Shown: piece after piece, positions 11,662 to 11,822 of the stretch
Numbering within the stretch: the first letter of the stretch is position 1
How the letters are laid out: each line of letters opens with the position of its first letter
DNA from: Oscillospiraceae bacterium
GTDB lineage: Bacteria; Bacillota_A; Clostridia; Oscillospirales; Oscillospiraceae
DNA length: 11,822 nucleotides
Direction: 5' to 3'
NCBI GenBank assembly: GCA_017398105.1
Contig: JAFQHF010000034.1
Coordinates: 1-11,822 of the forward strand
The notes under the pieces: model-generated
Seen by the model: the letters and a program-made list of their open reading frames with translations, nothing else
The model's database searches: none
What the model was told of the DNA's origin: nothing
Program-made: the position numbers and the translations under genes

Positions 11662-11721
11662 TTATGCATCAATACCTGTAGGGCGGGGTCATGACCCCGC
11701 CCTACAGATATTGATGCATAA
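11662..11721. repeat. 60-base near-perfect palindrome
   Basis: Centred between 11691 and 11692; 29 of 30 pairs match, the only exception being C11675/A11708. The arms read TTATGCATCAATA outside and TGTAGGGCGGGGTCA inside. The inner part shares the TGTAGGG(G)CGG end of the element at 10405-10542. GATCGTTTA just before it (11656-11664) also occurs at 10508-10516. It forms the first part of the right composite repeat. Confidence 0.85.
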
Positions 11722-11728
11722 TCAATCA

Positions 11729-11815
11729 TTTACCGTAGTAACGATACCGAGCGGGTTTGGGCAGTCACGATTCCCACCGCACCGAGCACGCATTGGCCGT
11801 CGGCCCATGCCGACA
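11729..11815 (+). repeat. 87-base dispersed repeat, right copy
   Basis: Second copy of the repeat at 10575-10661, same orientation, 77 of 87 identical. The hairpin of the left copy is imperfect here (CATTGGCC/GGCCCATG). No gene is visible between 11587 and the window end; this space is taken by the terminator, palindrome and repeat. Confidence 0.8.
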
Positions 11816-11822
11816 AACGATA

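Overview
The window looks like chromosomal DNA of a gut-type anaerobic Clostridia, most likely in or near the Oscillospiraceae/Ruminococcaceae. The reasons are a GC-rich Firmicutes coding style, strong AGGAG-type ribosome sites, consensus sigma-A promoters with 17-base spacers, and small GC-rich palindromic repeats between genes. This placement is an inference; no rRNA or marker gene is present.

Layout. 1-145: the last 48 codons of an unidentified + strand gene. 272-8531: a maltodextrin/malto-oligosaccharide utilisation locus made of two similar modules. Each module has a LacI/MalR-type regulator on the - strand, divergent from a + strand catabolic unit. Module 1 is LacI-1 (272-1294), a lipoprotein sugar-binding protein (1661-2968) and a GH13 alpha-glucosidase (3089-4765). 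Module 2 is LacI-2 (4816-5835), an endonuclease/exonuclease/phosphatase (EEP) fold protein (6163-7020) and a GH77 4-alpha-glucanotransferase, MalQ (7017-8531), overlapping by 4 bases. Next comes a 131-residue protein that looks like only the CBM48-type N-terminal part of a glycogen branching enzyme (8768-9163). The two regulators are close paralogues. Their intergenic regions share TGCA inverted-repeat operators one helical turn apart, some lying directly on the promoters. No transporter permease or ATPase is in the window, so the binding protein must work with components encoded elsewhere.

9359-10304: a short DtxR-family metal regulator with a DtxR-like set of metal ligands, a 250-base non-coding stretch full of hairpins and bracketed by a repeated GC-rich palindrome, and a thioredoxin on the - strand.

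10405-11822: a small two-gene operon sits between two copies of a composite repeat. The first gene encodes a Cys-rich protein of 118 residues with a possible winged helix; the second encodes a protein resembling the L-2-amino-thiazoline-4-carboxylic acid hydrolase family. Each repeat copy has a palindromic GC-rich block followed by an 87-base sequence about 89% identical between copies. The operon's consensus promoter starts 2 bases after the left copy ends. This bracketed cassette, the duplicated regulator/operator system and the stand-alone CBM48 protein are the most interesting items.

How the genes work together: the lipoprotein captures malto-oligosaccharides for import; MalQ disproportionates them; the GH13 enzyme releases glucose; the LacI pair probably represses the units until inducer is present. 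The roles of the EEP protein and CBM48 protein are unknown but their position links them to alpha-glucan metabolism.
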